From assembly GCA_013076295.1 (NCBI GenBank), contig RQOL01000733.1:1-64000 (forward strand): DNA of 64,000 nt, read 5' to 3'. Positions 32,717 to 44,925 of this stretch are shown in pieces. The notes under the pieces are model-generated. The model was not told where the DNA came from. It saw only the letters and a list, made by a program, of their open reading frames with translations, and did not search any database. The stretch comes from Sanderia malayensis (taxonomy: Eukaryota > Cnidaria > Scyphozoa > Semaeostomeae > Pelagiidae). Each line of letters begins with the position of its first letter. Position 1 is the first letter of the stretch. Position numbers and translations under genes: made by a program.

Positions 32717-34417
32717 AGTGCTAATGCAACGAAATTTGACATATCGATTTTTTTTATTTTAAATGAAAGCCAAAGATGTACTGATCAGTTTGATGCAATT
32801 TTGACGTGCATCTGACAAGTATAAGTTACTTTAATGTCATCTTGAATCAGGCCACCTTTTGCGAAAAATATTGCAACGCTGTGACGTCACAGTGATGACC
32901 CATATTATTTCTCGAAAATTCTTTCATGCGTGTGGTACTGTTAAGGTAAGGCAAATAAATGAACACAATTGAATGAATAGTACCATGTGAATCATAAAAT
33001 ATTAACACTGACGTTTCGTTTTTTTTAACTTAAAAACACTCTATCCTAAAGGACTTAATAAACAATTCTCATATTTACAATAAACATTTTGTGTAACTTT
33101 TTTAGTATTCTTTTCCACGCTTTGCTCCACTTATTCCATTATTATGCTACGTCACATCGTTTCTCAAACTCTAATTTTCATCATTCGAACTACGCTTTCT
33201 ATTCCTTCTTCTCTTTCTGCTCAACTGTTTTTCCTATTACTTTGATAACGGGCATAAGCCTGAAACGTCAGTGTTAATATTTTATGATTCACATGGTACT
33301 ATTCATTCAATTGTGTTCATTTATTTCCCATATTATTTCTCGCAATGGAAGTCAATGGGTTTTTTCGAACGTCGTTTAGTTTTTTTTTAATAGCTCCACT
33401 CAGGGTGGGGATATTTGAGCTCCGGCTAAACCAACATAAGGGCGAATTTTTTAGCCGTCGTTCTGAAAAAAATTGGTGTCATTTTGTTTAACGTTAGAGA
33501 CACAATTTAAGTTTGAAAATGGGTACCTCCAAAAAATGTGACGTCATCCCGCGTCGCCATTGTTCCTTCGAGTTGCTGTGGAACGACACGTAGCCCTGGT
33601 TTGGCTTATCCCAGGTCTTATTTTTTGTAATAACTTATCTTAGCTCAAAATTGCAGACATTGAATTATTTTTAGAAACTTCGGAAATTAAAATTCCTTCG
33701 ATATCACCCCAAAAAGCTAAATCTTCTGACACTTGTTTTGGTCGGCTCGGGCCTAACCACTCCGGGCGAGGAGTGCTTAGGCCCGAGTAAAGCTGAGAGT
33801 CACACGGGTTGGTTTACAAGCTTGTTTACTGCATCTATTGCAGGAATAGCGTTTGATTTTAGCTTTAATCTCATCTTTAATTCTCTCCCAATATCTCTCT
33901 TTACTTCAAAGCAAAAATGAGCGCTATAATGAATAAAATCCTGCTATCCTAGTCGGTGGGTGCGAACGATGTCTGTCTCCTGAACTCCTTAAAAAGACCT
34001 TGTTCTGTTTGATTGGTTTTGAAATACTATCAGCAACATTATGAAATGATACTTTTTCGCAACACTGAGTAATCGTACAATTGTCTCCGTTATGTATCTC
34101 TACGACATGTAAATAGTTTTATGATTTATTTGCTCCCGAGACGAGATACCCGTCATGTGTGTGCTCGCTCACAGCTCGCCATGTCGAATTTTAATAGAAG
34201 AAGGAAGCCTGCTTGACGTTGCAGACGCGACGTTTGATGACATCATAGTAATGTTCAGTTTTCGCACGAAAAAGGTCAAAATTGCCTACTTTGAAGGTTA
34301 ATAGCGAAAAAAGTATACATAATTTGCAAATTTTATTTGCGCCACGTTAATCAGTGCATTGAAATCTATAGATTTTTGAAATAAAACCACTATGTAAAAA
34401 TTCGTTGCATAAGCACT
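32717..34417. mobile_element. TTAA-target non-autonomous transposon
   Basis: A 1701-bp element flanked by TTAA (32713-32716 and 34418-34421); S1 has a single TTAA there (tttcttaaagagtg). Ends are inverted: agtgctaatgcaacgaaatt and, reverse-complemented, agtgcttatgcaacgaattt. A TTAA target is used by the piggyBac and Kolobok superfamilies; the ends are not the CCY type of piggyBac. No transposase is visible. A hairpin element is nested at 32915-33326. Older truncated relatives start at 2414 and 35174. Confidence 0.88.
32915..33326. mobile_element. Hairpin element with 16-bp flanking duplication
   Basis: A 412-bp insertion flanked by cccatattatttctcg on both sides (32899-32914, 33327-33342). 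The arms are about 65 bp and essentially perfect: aaataaatgaacacaattga at 32951 and its complement ending at 33326. The arms are asymmetrically placed, with 36 bp before the left arm. A 16-bp duplication is too long for ordinary cut-and-paste transposons and is closer to what target-primed reverse transcription gives, but there is no poly-A tail. Confidence 0.75.
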
Positions 34418-35173
34418 TTAAAGAGTGAAAATGGCAACATATATCAAGCAAAAGACAAGGCTGTTGCTATTGAGATTACAGATAGAGAAAGGTCCAGGAT
34501 ACAACTGAAGATACATTACAGCAACGATAAGGCAATTCACAAGTACATTGGTTTTTTAATGGCCTGGCCATTTTTTCGCATGCCATGAATTGCAAGACAG
34601 GTGACTTCATAAAAACCCAACATAATAACATTAGGGAATTCACAGACAACTTACTCGGGGGTGTGTGTAGCTGTGTTGAGATTGAGCTAACGATGCCACC
34701 ACTACGTGGAGACGAAGCCAGGCTAAACATCACAGCAAAAAGTTTTTGGAGGCATGGCTAGTCACAATTTTTTATTCACGTGTGATTTGAAAACGAACGC
34801 TAATGGTGCAAGAGCATTCAATCCAACTCAAATGGTGGAGAAGAAGAAAGGAAAGTGTGACAACCGAATAGTGAACATAGAACAGGAAACATTTACAGCA
34901 TTGATCTTTTTATTCACAAGGGGATGGACAACGAAAACATTGCATTCTTCAAAAAGTTTGACTCAAAAGTCAGGGTGAAAAGGGGAGAGGTGTGCTGATA
35001 TTACAAGATCAAATGTAAACTTTCTTCCATTGCATTAAAAAATTATTTATTATGTAACTTGGGAAATTTCAGCGTAGAATGCTATGAAGTTTTAATTTAA
35101 ATAAAACATATATCTCCACTTTCATTTACATATTTGATTTATTTTCTGGACTTATTTGTTTGATTATATTTTA

Positions 35174-36400
35174 AAGTGCTAATGCAACGAAATTTGGCAG
35201 ATCGATTTTTTTATGCTAAATGAAAACCAAAGATGTACCAATTGGTTTGATGATTGGCTTCATCTGACAAGTATAAGAGGCCATTTACATGAGAAATCTC
35301 AACCCGGGTTGAGTTTAACACGGGTTGAGTTTCAACTCGGCTGACGGTGTAAGCCTTCATCGCGTTTACATGAAGGAAGCCGAGTTGAAACTCAACACGG
35401 GTTGAACGCAACTCGGCAACTCAACCCGTGTTGAAATTTCAACACGGGTTGAAATTACTGCAAAATTGCATATAAACACAAATATTTTCAACTCGGGGCG
35501 AGTTGAAATCAAAACGTTGCATTGTAGGATATCGGATATTGCATTGTGGGATAACAACAGCCGCATTTATATCACGTGACCTCATCTCAACCCGTGTTGA
35601 GATTTTCATGTAAATGCGACGAAAGATTTAACAATTGGTTTGATGATTGGTTTCATCTGACAAGTATAAGTTAGTTTAATTTCATCATGAATCAGGCCAC
35701 CTTTTGCGAAAAATATCACAACGCTGTGACGTCACAGTGATGACCCAAAAAAATTTTCCAATGGAGGTCAATGGAATTGTTTGAACTTTTCTGGTTTTAT
35801 TTTAATAACTCCACTCCGAGTGGAAATACTTGAGCTCCGGCAGAACCACTATAAGGGCGAATCTTTTAGCAGGCACTTTAAAAATAATTTGTGTGGTTTC
35901 TTCAGCGTCCGAGACACAAATTAATTTTGAAAATAGGTACCTCTGAAAAATCATGACGTCTCCCGCGTCCCCATTGCTTCTTCGAGTGTCTGTGACACAC
36001 ACGTAGCTCTGATTTCGCTTATCCCAGCTATTACTTTTTGTAATAACTTACTTTAACTTAAAATTACAAATATCGAATTAATTTTGGGCACTTCAGAAAT
36101 TAAAATTCCTTCGATATCATGCCCAAAAACTCAAATTTCTGACTTTTTCATTGTTGATTTCGGTCGGCACGGGCCTAAACACTCAGGGGGAAGAATGCTT
36201 CGGCCCGGCCCGAGTAAAGCTGAGAGTCACACATTGGGTTTCGAGCTCGTTTACTGCATCTATTGCAGGAATAGCGTTTAATTTTAGCTTTAATCTCATA
36301 TTTAATTCTTTCCCAATATCTATCTTTACTTCAAAGCATAAATGGGCGCTATAATGAACAAAATCCTGCTATCCTGGTTGGTGGGTGCGAATGATGTCTG
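35174..36400. mobile_element. Truncated TTAA-target element relic (S2)
   Basis: Counterpart of 2414-3312, starting agtgctaatgcaacgaaatt after tattTTAA. It is missing its right end at the same point as S1. A separate palindromic MITE sits inside (35278-35618). Confidence 0.65.
35278..35618. mobile_element. Palindrome-rich MITE with cgggttgagttt arms
   Basis: Ends are inverted: ccatttacatgagaaatctc at the left, gattttcatgtaaatgcg at the right. The interior is a series of alternating caacccgtgttga / tcaacacgggttg and caactcgg units. S1 lacks it. It is bordered by a near-identical 39-bp direct repeat (35239-35277, 35632-35670), too long for a normal target duplication, implying that a local tandem duplication accompanied or preceded insertion. 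Confidence 0.75.
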
Positions 36401-36404
36401 TATG

Positions 36405-36898
36405 CCATAGAGATAGGATATAAGATAATCTAGAGTGCTAACGGCCGATACTCCCTCTGTATAGCGGGTGAAGCAACAATTTCTAGCCAACCACCCTCCA
36501 GCAAAATGGCGGACAAAACTCTACAGCTAGAACTTCACATTTTGAAGTCAAAGTTACATTGATACTTTCAATTAAAAACCTCAAAGAAACATTCTAATCT
36601 TTAAAACATTATATTATATTCATTATACTGAAAGTTCATGGTTGTTTTTACAATATTATTACAATTTACAAACTTTAATGCAATTTGCAACGGCACGAAT
36701 TGTTAGGCCCAGATATCTCTTGGAGGGTGAATTTTTGTATCCCTGTGCTCAAACACTTTGAAAATCTTGCGTCCCTGTGCGCAGTCACAGGGTTTCGATG
36801 TATCAAGTGGTAAAAAAATGGCCGCCATTGGAGGATTTTTGGCGTCTGGAGGATGAGCCTCGTTCGCACTCTAGATTATCTTATATCCTATCTCTATG
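36405..36898. mobile_element. MITE with 33-bp perfect ends and 8-bp target duplication
   Basis: Inverted ends catagagataggatataaga... and ...tcttatatcctatctctatg, 33 bp and perfect. Flanked by CTGTATGC at 36397-36404 and 36899-36906. The S1 site (about 3255) is empty. 494 bp, non-coding. An 8-bp target fits hAT or P-type transposases, but the ends match neither consensus I know. Confidence 0.88.
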
Positions 36899-37570
36899 CT
36901 GTATGCTGAACTCCTTAAAAATACCTTCTTCCTTTTGATTGGTGTTGAAATAACATCCTTGTAGAAATTATTCAAAAGGGGGGTAAAACAATGCTAATAA
37001 TAAGAACTAGGACAATTTTGTCACCTGTGTAGCATGTTTTATGCCTTTGCTGTCTTTCAATGTCGCCTTTCTTTGGTGTCGTTCTCTTCTTGGTCTTGTC
37101 TTTCTCGTTCTCTTCCTATCTCTGTTCTGCTGTCTGGTGTCTTCTCCTCGCCCCACCCTAAGTGCCTAGCCTCCACACAACAGGACAGGCTAGGCACAGA
37201 GGAAAAATCAAAAATGTTTCGATTCAAATGTCCATTTTATTTAACAACAATTGACCAATCAGCACACTTAGGCTTCCTTCACACGACACCATTTTCATTT
37301 TGCTTCGGATTCCAGAGGTGAAACGGCGTGCATTTTTTACTCTTCACCACACGACGCCGTTTTCGGCTCTACTAACGGACGGAACGCGAAACGAAACGAG
37401 AAACGGAACCTGGGGCGGAACGGAGCGAAACGGAAAATGCGAAACAATTGTAGAAACACGGGCATGACCGATTACTAAATTAAGGAACGAGCGAAATTAA
37501 GGAACGAACGAATTTTTTCTGCAAAATGTGTAAAATAAAGACCGGAACAACTTTCACATAATGCTAACTA

Positions 37571-37757
37571 CAGTGGAATCCCGCTATAACGAACCCCGTT
37601 TATAACGAACTTCCCGCTATTACGAACTAAAACTCCGGTCCCTTGGATTCTGGGAAGTAGTTCTTCATAAGAAAATGTCCCTTCTGTATAACGAACTCCC
37701 GCTATTGCGAACTATTTTCTCGGTCCCTACAGAGTTCGTTATAGCGGGATTCCACTG
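37571..37757. mobile_element. pogo/Tigger-like MITE (S2-specific)
   Basis: 187 bp with cagtggaatcccgctataac at the left and its complement at the right. TA at 37569-37570 and 37758-37759; S1 has one TA at the site (ttaactagttaaatg). It shares ends and internal gaactaaaactccggtccct with 2114-2391 but has an internal deletion. Confidence 0.93.
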
Positions 37758-40544
37758 TAGTTAAATGGGGATTCACAACTGGGTTACTCTAACTCGATTA
37801 CAAAAATGGTAACTAAAACTCACAGCACTTGTTCTTGAGCAAAGTTTCTTCTGGTGTTGCGGTTTTCCGCAGTTCCTCGTAGCTCTGGTTTTCAGTTAAC
37901 TCGACAATGAAACGCAGGCATTTCTCTCATGTCAACTTTATTGTAAACTCGAATAATTAAAAGTGACGATTATCACTTCAAAATTATCAAAGATTACAGT
38001 TGAAAGTAAAAGCTCAGCATTCAAGTTAGAAATTAAAGTTAAGAAGAGGAATAATGAGGATACAACTAATTTTAACACTTAAATACCTACCAAATAAGGA
38101 TGAATGTTGACAGTAAAAAAATGTAACAAATGAAAATAAATCGGTCAACTAAGCACATGAGAAATTACATAAATATGAAATTAAAGTTTAACTAAAAATC
38201 ATCACGAATTATAGGTTTAAAAGTTCAAAATTCATTTAATGATTAAAAATTAAAAATAATTACTAAATGCAATCCAGTGAATTCAGTTCAATGCTTAAAC
38301 CTATTAAGTATGACGCTATTTTTGTTGTTGATGTTGTTGTTGTCTATTTCCACTCTTTCACGACAGAACCTTTTCCAAATGTTTCAAAAGGAACACCGGA
38401 GAAAGCAGATAAACAGCGCCTACATAGTCCATCTTTGATAAGACGGTAAATTTAAAGGCTTCTTTCTTTTATTGGAAAGGCGTAGGAGTTTTTCTTATAA
38501 ACCAATTAGATTACAGCAATGTTCTCGCTGGAACCTTTTTCAACATTCTTTAGAACTGGAATTTAGCTTAGAAAGCTGTGAAGTTATGAAAGTTGCTTTC
38601 CACTCACAACCATTGTTTTCTTTGAGTTCAAAGCAAGGTTTTTTGACTGAAAGCCAAGAGCTCCACCAACAGTGTCAATTTGGTACTTTACTGTCTGAAC
38701 TTGTTAAGAAGACTCTTGCAAAATGAGATTCTTAACAGTTCCACACACATCTTAACATGTGTATATTTATATGCGTTACTTCTCATGATGTCTCTACAAC
38801 AGATAAGCATAGTCTTCAATCCATTTAAGCATTGCAAATGAGTTGAGCATCATTACAAAGTTTTAAAACCATGTTATTAGATCCAGTATTGTTTTTCTGC
38901 AGCTCTCGCACAGTTTTAAACAGGATTCTCCCTATTTGCCACGTGACTATCTTTCTGCATCTCAAATGGCATCATGCTTTAGTTGGACAGAGTCCTTTCC
39001 ATTCCCTGCTTCCCGCGACTGACAACGGTCTCCTCCACTAGGGCTGGTGTGTCATCTGAACTGCTTGTCTTGAAAACACGAGTTGCAAAGTAATTGGTGA
39101 CGTGTCTCGTATAAACGAAGACATTCAGCATGGTAAATGTCGCTGCCCGGGAACAAACATCTCCGACCTACTGCCAACTGCTCTCCAGTGTCCAAATACA
39201 TTGTTTCTGTATCCTGTTCAGTGAATTCAAGGTCGTATCTGAACGTCATACCCCAACATGTTCGTTAAAACTAAAATATTATTACATAACATTATTTCAA
39301 TAAAATCAATAAAAAAAGGAATAATGTGCAATTCTGTTGGGCTCGGTGGACCAGATAAGTTTTGAATAAATACTAACAAATACGAAAGAATTGCGAATAC
39401 GATATTTAAATGAATGCCCTAAATATGCTAACGGTGAATGAAATAAGAGATATGATAAAATAAAATAAGAATACACAATGTGCTCTTTCTGTCACCTTTG
39501 CACTAAAAGAGCTCAATATTATAAGAGAAGCTGCAAAACAAAGAAAACAAGTTTTCACCGTCTGGTGATTGCGTCATAGCAAAAAACCAAAGTGACGGTG
39601 AAACCTTGTCGTCTTTGCTCTGGTTTCTAAAATACAACAAAACATAATTACTCTCATCAAAACATCAGATAGAAAAACGTTGTCAGGAAGCTACGAAATA
39701 CGGGAGATGACGCTAACCTACAAAGGGTAATCTAACCTACTTTGTCTAATTAAGCAACCTACTTAGGTCATAAACGCATAAAATATTAAACTACACCCTC
39801 TTAACAGCTAAACAAATCTTATATGGACAAGGGGTCATAAGTATAACAATAATTTATGGTAACTAAAAGCTTCCAGTAGTTAATAAATGCTACGAAAAGC
39901 TTCACTTTCATATTTAAAAGTGAAGCATTTCGTTGTCAAATCGGATGTGTTAAAAAACATATCCTACCAAGAAAGTTCTTGCTAAGACAAGTTTCTTAAC
40001 AGCTGCATTTCCCTATTTACAAGTGTGTGCCATATACATCATTCCTCGGAATGTCATTATTGGGCACTTCTTATGTTCATGTGCCTCTTGTACACATTTT
40101 ACACATGCAAATTTTGTAAATTTCCGGTGGAAAAAATAACAGATTTCCAAGTTGAGCCTATGTTCAGAGGCATGCAAAATGAATGCCATTTTCTTGCATG
40201 TTCGCAAAAGATGATAAACTGTTGCAAAAATTTGCTTCTTCTTGGACTAAAGTCATACAATGGATTTATAAGCTCAAAACAGGGGGAAGAATGAAATAAG
40301 GGGGTTGCATAATGAGTTTATGTGCAAAAACATGATGAAAATTAAAGACCTAACTAAAGAAAGTAGAGCATAACAAGAATAGCCAAAAGAGAGAGAAGTA
40401 AAAACATGGACAAATGAAAATAAAAAAGAAATCAATTTGATAAAGAAAATAATTCTAAAACAAACGAGGAAAATATCTTTGTCAGCAATAAAAAAACTTA
40501 CCTTGAGCTTTCTTCATTTGCATTTCCAAATTACCTTTTTTTAA

Positions 40545-40878
40545 TGCCGTAAATCCCCGAATTGGCCCCCCCTGGAATAAGCCCCCACCCTAGGACTACA
40601 AATTGTGAATAAGCCCACATCCCTAACCAGCTGATATTTGCGTATAGCGAGTTCGAGAAAATTTTGCTTTTCTAGCAGTCTTTTCACAAATATCTGAGCA
40701 TTCTTCCGATTATCTGTGTTTGCAAAACACTTCGCTGGAACAACTAAACCAATTTCCCGTATCTTTTCCCAGTAAAAATATCAAATTTTGTGCCATATTT
40801 CAGGTAGCTTTATAAGCCCCCCTCTGAAAATGTCAAAAATAGCTCAACCCCCTGGGGGCTAATTCGAGGATTTACGGT
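40545..40878. mobile_element. MITE with ccgtaaatcc ends
   Basis: The left end is ccgtaaatccccgaattggc and the right end, reverse-complemented, is ccgtaaatcctcgaattagc, both running into C-rich tracts (cccccc...taagcccccaccc). S1 at about 6790 lacks it. The target is TA-like but not cleanly resolved. Confidence 0.85.
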
Positions 40879-41639
40879 AGTCCACAAATTCCAATTTGAG
40901 CCGGTTTTATTTATCTGTAGATGTAAGGACGTGATCTCTAACCTTGATGGCTCTAAGAGCCTGCTCATACGAGGTGAGCTGGCTCATCGAGGTGGAATAG
41001 CCGACAGAAGTGAGATCCAGTCGACACAGTGACTGGTATGGGAAAATTCTTTTCTGCGTTTATACATGAGAAATGAGCTATCCAACCCGGTGAGGTGGAA
41101 TGAAGTTGTCAATACTTCGCAAACGTGAATATTAAGTCGTAAATATGGTTTCCAAACAACATGGCTGACAAATCCAAACTGGCATCATGGAGAGTTCGGT
41201 CGTCCAATTGGACTATCTGATGCAATTGAACCTATGAAATAGATGTCGGTCGAAAAAAGGAGTGCTTATATAAGAAGGAAAAATCAGGGCAGATACAGAA
41301 AGGGCACCAGCGCATACAAGGCGTAACCCAAAGGCTTGTCTTCAAGTGTAACATTTGCCAAAATGAGTCCATCTGCTCAAAAAAGCTGGACCAAATAAAC
41401 CGTTTGACATTAATGTCAGGTCTGTTCATTGTGCACATGGAATTATTTTGCCATACTCAAAAGTATAGACTCAAAAAGATCGAGTCCTTCTGCTAAAAAG
41501 ATATCAATGAAAGCACGACTATAAAGAAGGAAACTGAGGGCCCAAGGGAAAGGTGTGACAGAAAAGGAGACAGGTTATATTGCTCGTGCCTTGGGGGTTC
41601 AGAAAACCCCTGAATGAGACTTACATGTTGGCTTTGCTT

Positions 41640-43140
41640 TCACTGACAGAAGAATAGAGTCTGTGGAGTCAGAAATAAGATTTGTTGATGAAAAACAAAT
41701 CTTCTCAGTGAAAGAAGAGAAACGAAAACAATTGAAAAAATGACTTATAGTACTTTGACGTGACCCCCATCTTTTTGGGAAAGTTTCGCTTAATTTAAAA
41801 CAGTTTTTAAAGTTTTTTGTGTCAGTAGCGGTGCTAATACAGACGGTTATCTTTTTGTTCAGCTTGCAAGTTTTCTGATATTTTTTCAAATTTGTTTTGC
41901 CCACATTGCGAGGAACCTGGAGAGAAATCCTTCTGATGATCTTGGTTTTGCTGCTAAAACTATCATCAAGTGCAGTAATTGTGATGAATACTCTCAAGAA
42001 GAATATCTTTCTCAGAGAGTTGGAGAACAAGAAAACAAGAAGAATGCTGCTTTTGAAGTAAATGTTCGTGCAACATTAGCTTTCAGAGGAGTAGGATATG
42101 GTCATGCAGCAATGAAACAGTGGCGTGGAACTACGAACATGTCAGCAGTGTTAAGCAAGGCCTCTTTCATAGAAATCAACAACAGACTGGAAGATGCTGC
42201 AGCAAAGACATTCAATTCCATAAGCCTGCAATCACGAGAGATCACAAAAGAAGCATATGGAGATGTTGGCATAAAAGAAGACAAGGATGGCATACTAGAC
42301 ATTGCTGTATCATATGATGGAGCTTGGCAAAGACGTGGACATGTTTCACATAATGGTGCTGCTTCCACAATTGACCTTCTTACTGGATTGCCAATTGACC
42401 ATGAAGTGTTGTCTAATTATTGTTCCAAATAACTCCTGAAGAAAGAAAAACGGATGAATGGAAAAAAACCATGCAGCTAATTGTTTAAAGAATTTTAATG
42501 GAACAGCAGGAGCTATGGAAGTAGAGGCAGCAAAGAATCTTTGGGAAAGATCAGTAGAGCAACATAAGCTAAGGTATACTACAATGCTTTGTGATGGCGA
42601 CAGCAAAGCATTTAGGGCAGTAAATGAATGAAAGTATATGGTGATGGTGTTGAAATTGAAAAGAAGGATTGCCTTAACCATGTATCCAAGAGAATGGACA
42701 CTACTTTAAGAGATGCAGTTGCTGTTAATAAGGCTCAGAAGAAGTCAATCTCAGGGAAAGGGAACTGACACAAATAAAGATGAAGAAAATTCAAAATTAT
42801 TATGGAAAAGCAATAAAACACAATGCTGAAGACCCAAAGCTTTGCCAAAGAAGAATAATGACTATTTTGTTTCATCTTTCCAGTACTGACACAAACCCAA
42901 AGCATGTTCATTGCCCACCTGGTGAAACTCTTGGTGCTTCTGGCAGAGGGCCAATGCAAAAGGGGAAGATCCAGGAGGACACAAAGAGCATGAAATCCTC
43001 CCACCAGATGTTGGTTCACGGCTTGTGCCAATATTCCAGAAGCTCTCTCATGAGGAGCTGATAAAACAGTGTGCCTTAAAAAAGACACAGAATCCCAACG
43101 AGTCTCTTCGCAAGATTATTTGAAAAATCTATCCAAAAGC
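41640..43140 (+). pseudogene. Mutator-like transposase pseudogene
   Basis: The translation contains AFRGVGYGHAAMKQWRGTTN, then LDIAVSYDGAWQRRGHVSHN and TIDLLTGLPIDHEVLSNYCS. After frameshifts come FNGTAGAMEVEAAKNLWERS, VEQHKLRYTTMLCDGDSKAF, VPIFQKLSHEELIKQCALKK and TQNPNESLRKII. DIAVSYDGAWQRRG carries the first catalytic Asp and LCDGDSKAF the second, and the order matches the large Mutator-like transposase family found in many invertebrates. The tail at 43250-43305 reads AFVAILQRRRIASQR. At least five frame breaks are present. It could once have mobilised the 9-bp-target elements nearby, but that is not shown. Confidence 0.82.
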
Positions 43141-43985
43141 TATATAATCTCTATGAACAAGACACCATATCGTTAAAAATTCAACTACTTAGAAAGCTTT
43201 TCAAAATCTGATGACAAGTCTGATTGCAAAATAAAGCGAAGAATTGCATTAAGTAAAGAGGCATTTGTGGCAATTCTCCAGCGAAGGCGCATAGCATCGC
43301 AGCGCTAACCACACAGCATTGTGATATTTACCTACCTATGATTCATCATTTAGTTCTAGAAGATTCTTTAGACTTTGCTTACGTAAATACCTCATCTTCG
43401 AAACGAGGCAGAAAACTGACTAAGTCTTAGGTGTGTTAGCCGACTTATGTATCTTTTTCTTATTGGAAGCTTTTTTACTCTTATTTCACCGAAAAACTCC
43501 TTATTTAACCTTATATGGCTAAATGTAAGCACGATTCTTTCCGTTGTAAAACACGTTGTAGTTGTAATGAGTCAGTGTATCAGTCCTTCTATAATATCGC
43601 AGAGTGTGTACGCATTTTTGGTAGCGATATAAGTGTTATGTAACGAAGAACGTCTATTTCTTGAGTGAATTCTGAGATACAACTATAGAAGAATGAGGGA
43701 GAGCCGAGAAATCTCCACAGCATTCAAGAAAAAGAGATCTGTTTTAACAAGCTCAAACATTACCATGTCGTCAACGAGACAGAGAATCTCCCAACTCTAT
43801 TCAGATGAGATACATTTAAAAAATTGACATCAAACCTGGGGTTTTCGCTGAAAGAAGCACGAAATTGGTTCTCCAAGAGCAAAATCAGACGAGAAGCATT
43901 TCATGGTTTCTTTGATGTGATGAATTTGGATAATCAGCGATGTGGTACTCCATTACGATTACAAAGTACTGTGAAACTCGCCGGT
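43140..43985. other. Intergenic between transposon relics
   Basis: Apart from the MULE tail (43250-43305), only short broken frames. 43690-43840 reads RESREISTAFKKKRSVLTS, which is basic and unassigned. Confidence 0.35.
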
Positions 43986-43989
43986 AAAT

Positions 43990-44757
43990 TCGTGGTAAAG
44001 TAATGCACAATATCTTAATCAACTGGGAGGAACTAAAAGCATACTTTCTCGTTGTTGGGTTTTCATCTTCCCAAAGCATCAAATTTAAGGCAAGATTGGT
44101 ACATGAATTGTCTGCAGGTCCAGTGAGCTATTTATATGTTCAGTTTGCAACTCCAATCACAGCAGAGTTCGAAGCAGTTAATGCTCTATTTCAGTCTACC
44201 AATGCAGACCGGAAAACCTGAAGAAAGAGCTTCAGCTACATTACAAAAGTCTCAAGAAGAAAGTGTTTAATGCTGACGGAAGTTGCAACTCGATTGCCTA
44301 CATTGATTTTGGGTGCAAATTTATTACGAAAGCCAGAAAATAGGTCTCCAGCAATCAATCTGTTGATGCAGAAAAGAATTTGATGGCAATCAACGGAAGT
44401 TGCCTTTAAACAGGAAATGTGTTTAATGGCCTGAGATACTTTAGTCCAGACCATGTATTAAGTCAAACTGCACAAAAGTCATTCAAATAAATGCTATTTG
44501 GCCATATAAGATGTGAAAAAAGCGATTTGATCAAAAACAAATACAGAAAAATCCAATTGGCCAACTGAGTCGATGAGATACTTTTTGGCGAAAGTATCCC
44601 AGAAGATACGGTAAAGTTTGGTCGGAAGTATCAAAGTATAAGAATTCTGATGGAAACATGCCATTCAAGCTTCTTGCAGAATATGCATTGTCGTGCCTAT
44701 GCGTACCTGCAAACAATGCCGTAGGGGACATTGAATTGACTGCATTTGATGCAATAG
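43990..44757 (+). pseudogene. hAT transposase C-terminal pseudogene
   Basis: The translation gives NILINWEELKAYFLVVGFSS, ARLVHELSAGPVSYLYVQFA and TPITAEFEAVNALFQSTNAD. Much degraded sequence follows, and then SKYKNSDGNMPFKLLAEYAL and SCLCVPANNAVGDIE. The PFKxLAEYALxCLxxPxxNAVVER block is the hAT dimerisation domain; it is cut just after NAV. Gene X homology starts immediately after (about 44758), so a joint lies here. Confidence 0.75.
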
Positions 44758-44925
44758 TCAAAGGAAGAATCAAAGACTGTTGTGTCGTACCAGTCGGTAT
44801 GTTTAACAACCCACCAGCTCGCTTTTTCATTTTAACAGCTCAAATATATTCAACCTGGTGTAATAGCATATAATTTCACGCATTCGTAATACTACGACAC
44901 GCATTGAGCATTGAGCTGTTTCAAT

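Larger units (their letters stand above)
31924..41140. repeat. Large direct duplication, copy S2
   Basis: Second copy of 1-7057, same orientation. Insertions private to S2, each shown by the intact S1 site, are at 32717-34417, about 35278-35618, 36405-36898, 37571-37757 and about 40545-40878, with 32915-33326 nested in the first. Together they account for the extra length. In 32150-32190 the gggaccggcattatttatg motif is duplicated in tandem relative to S1. Confidence 0.9.

Noticed and set aside
1..41140. S1 and S2 as LTRs of one giant LTR retrotransposon
   Set aside because: They lack TG...CA ends, contain MULE and TTAA-element relics, are over 7 kb long, and the sequence between them is a patchwork of unrelated transposons.
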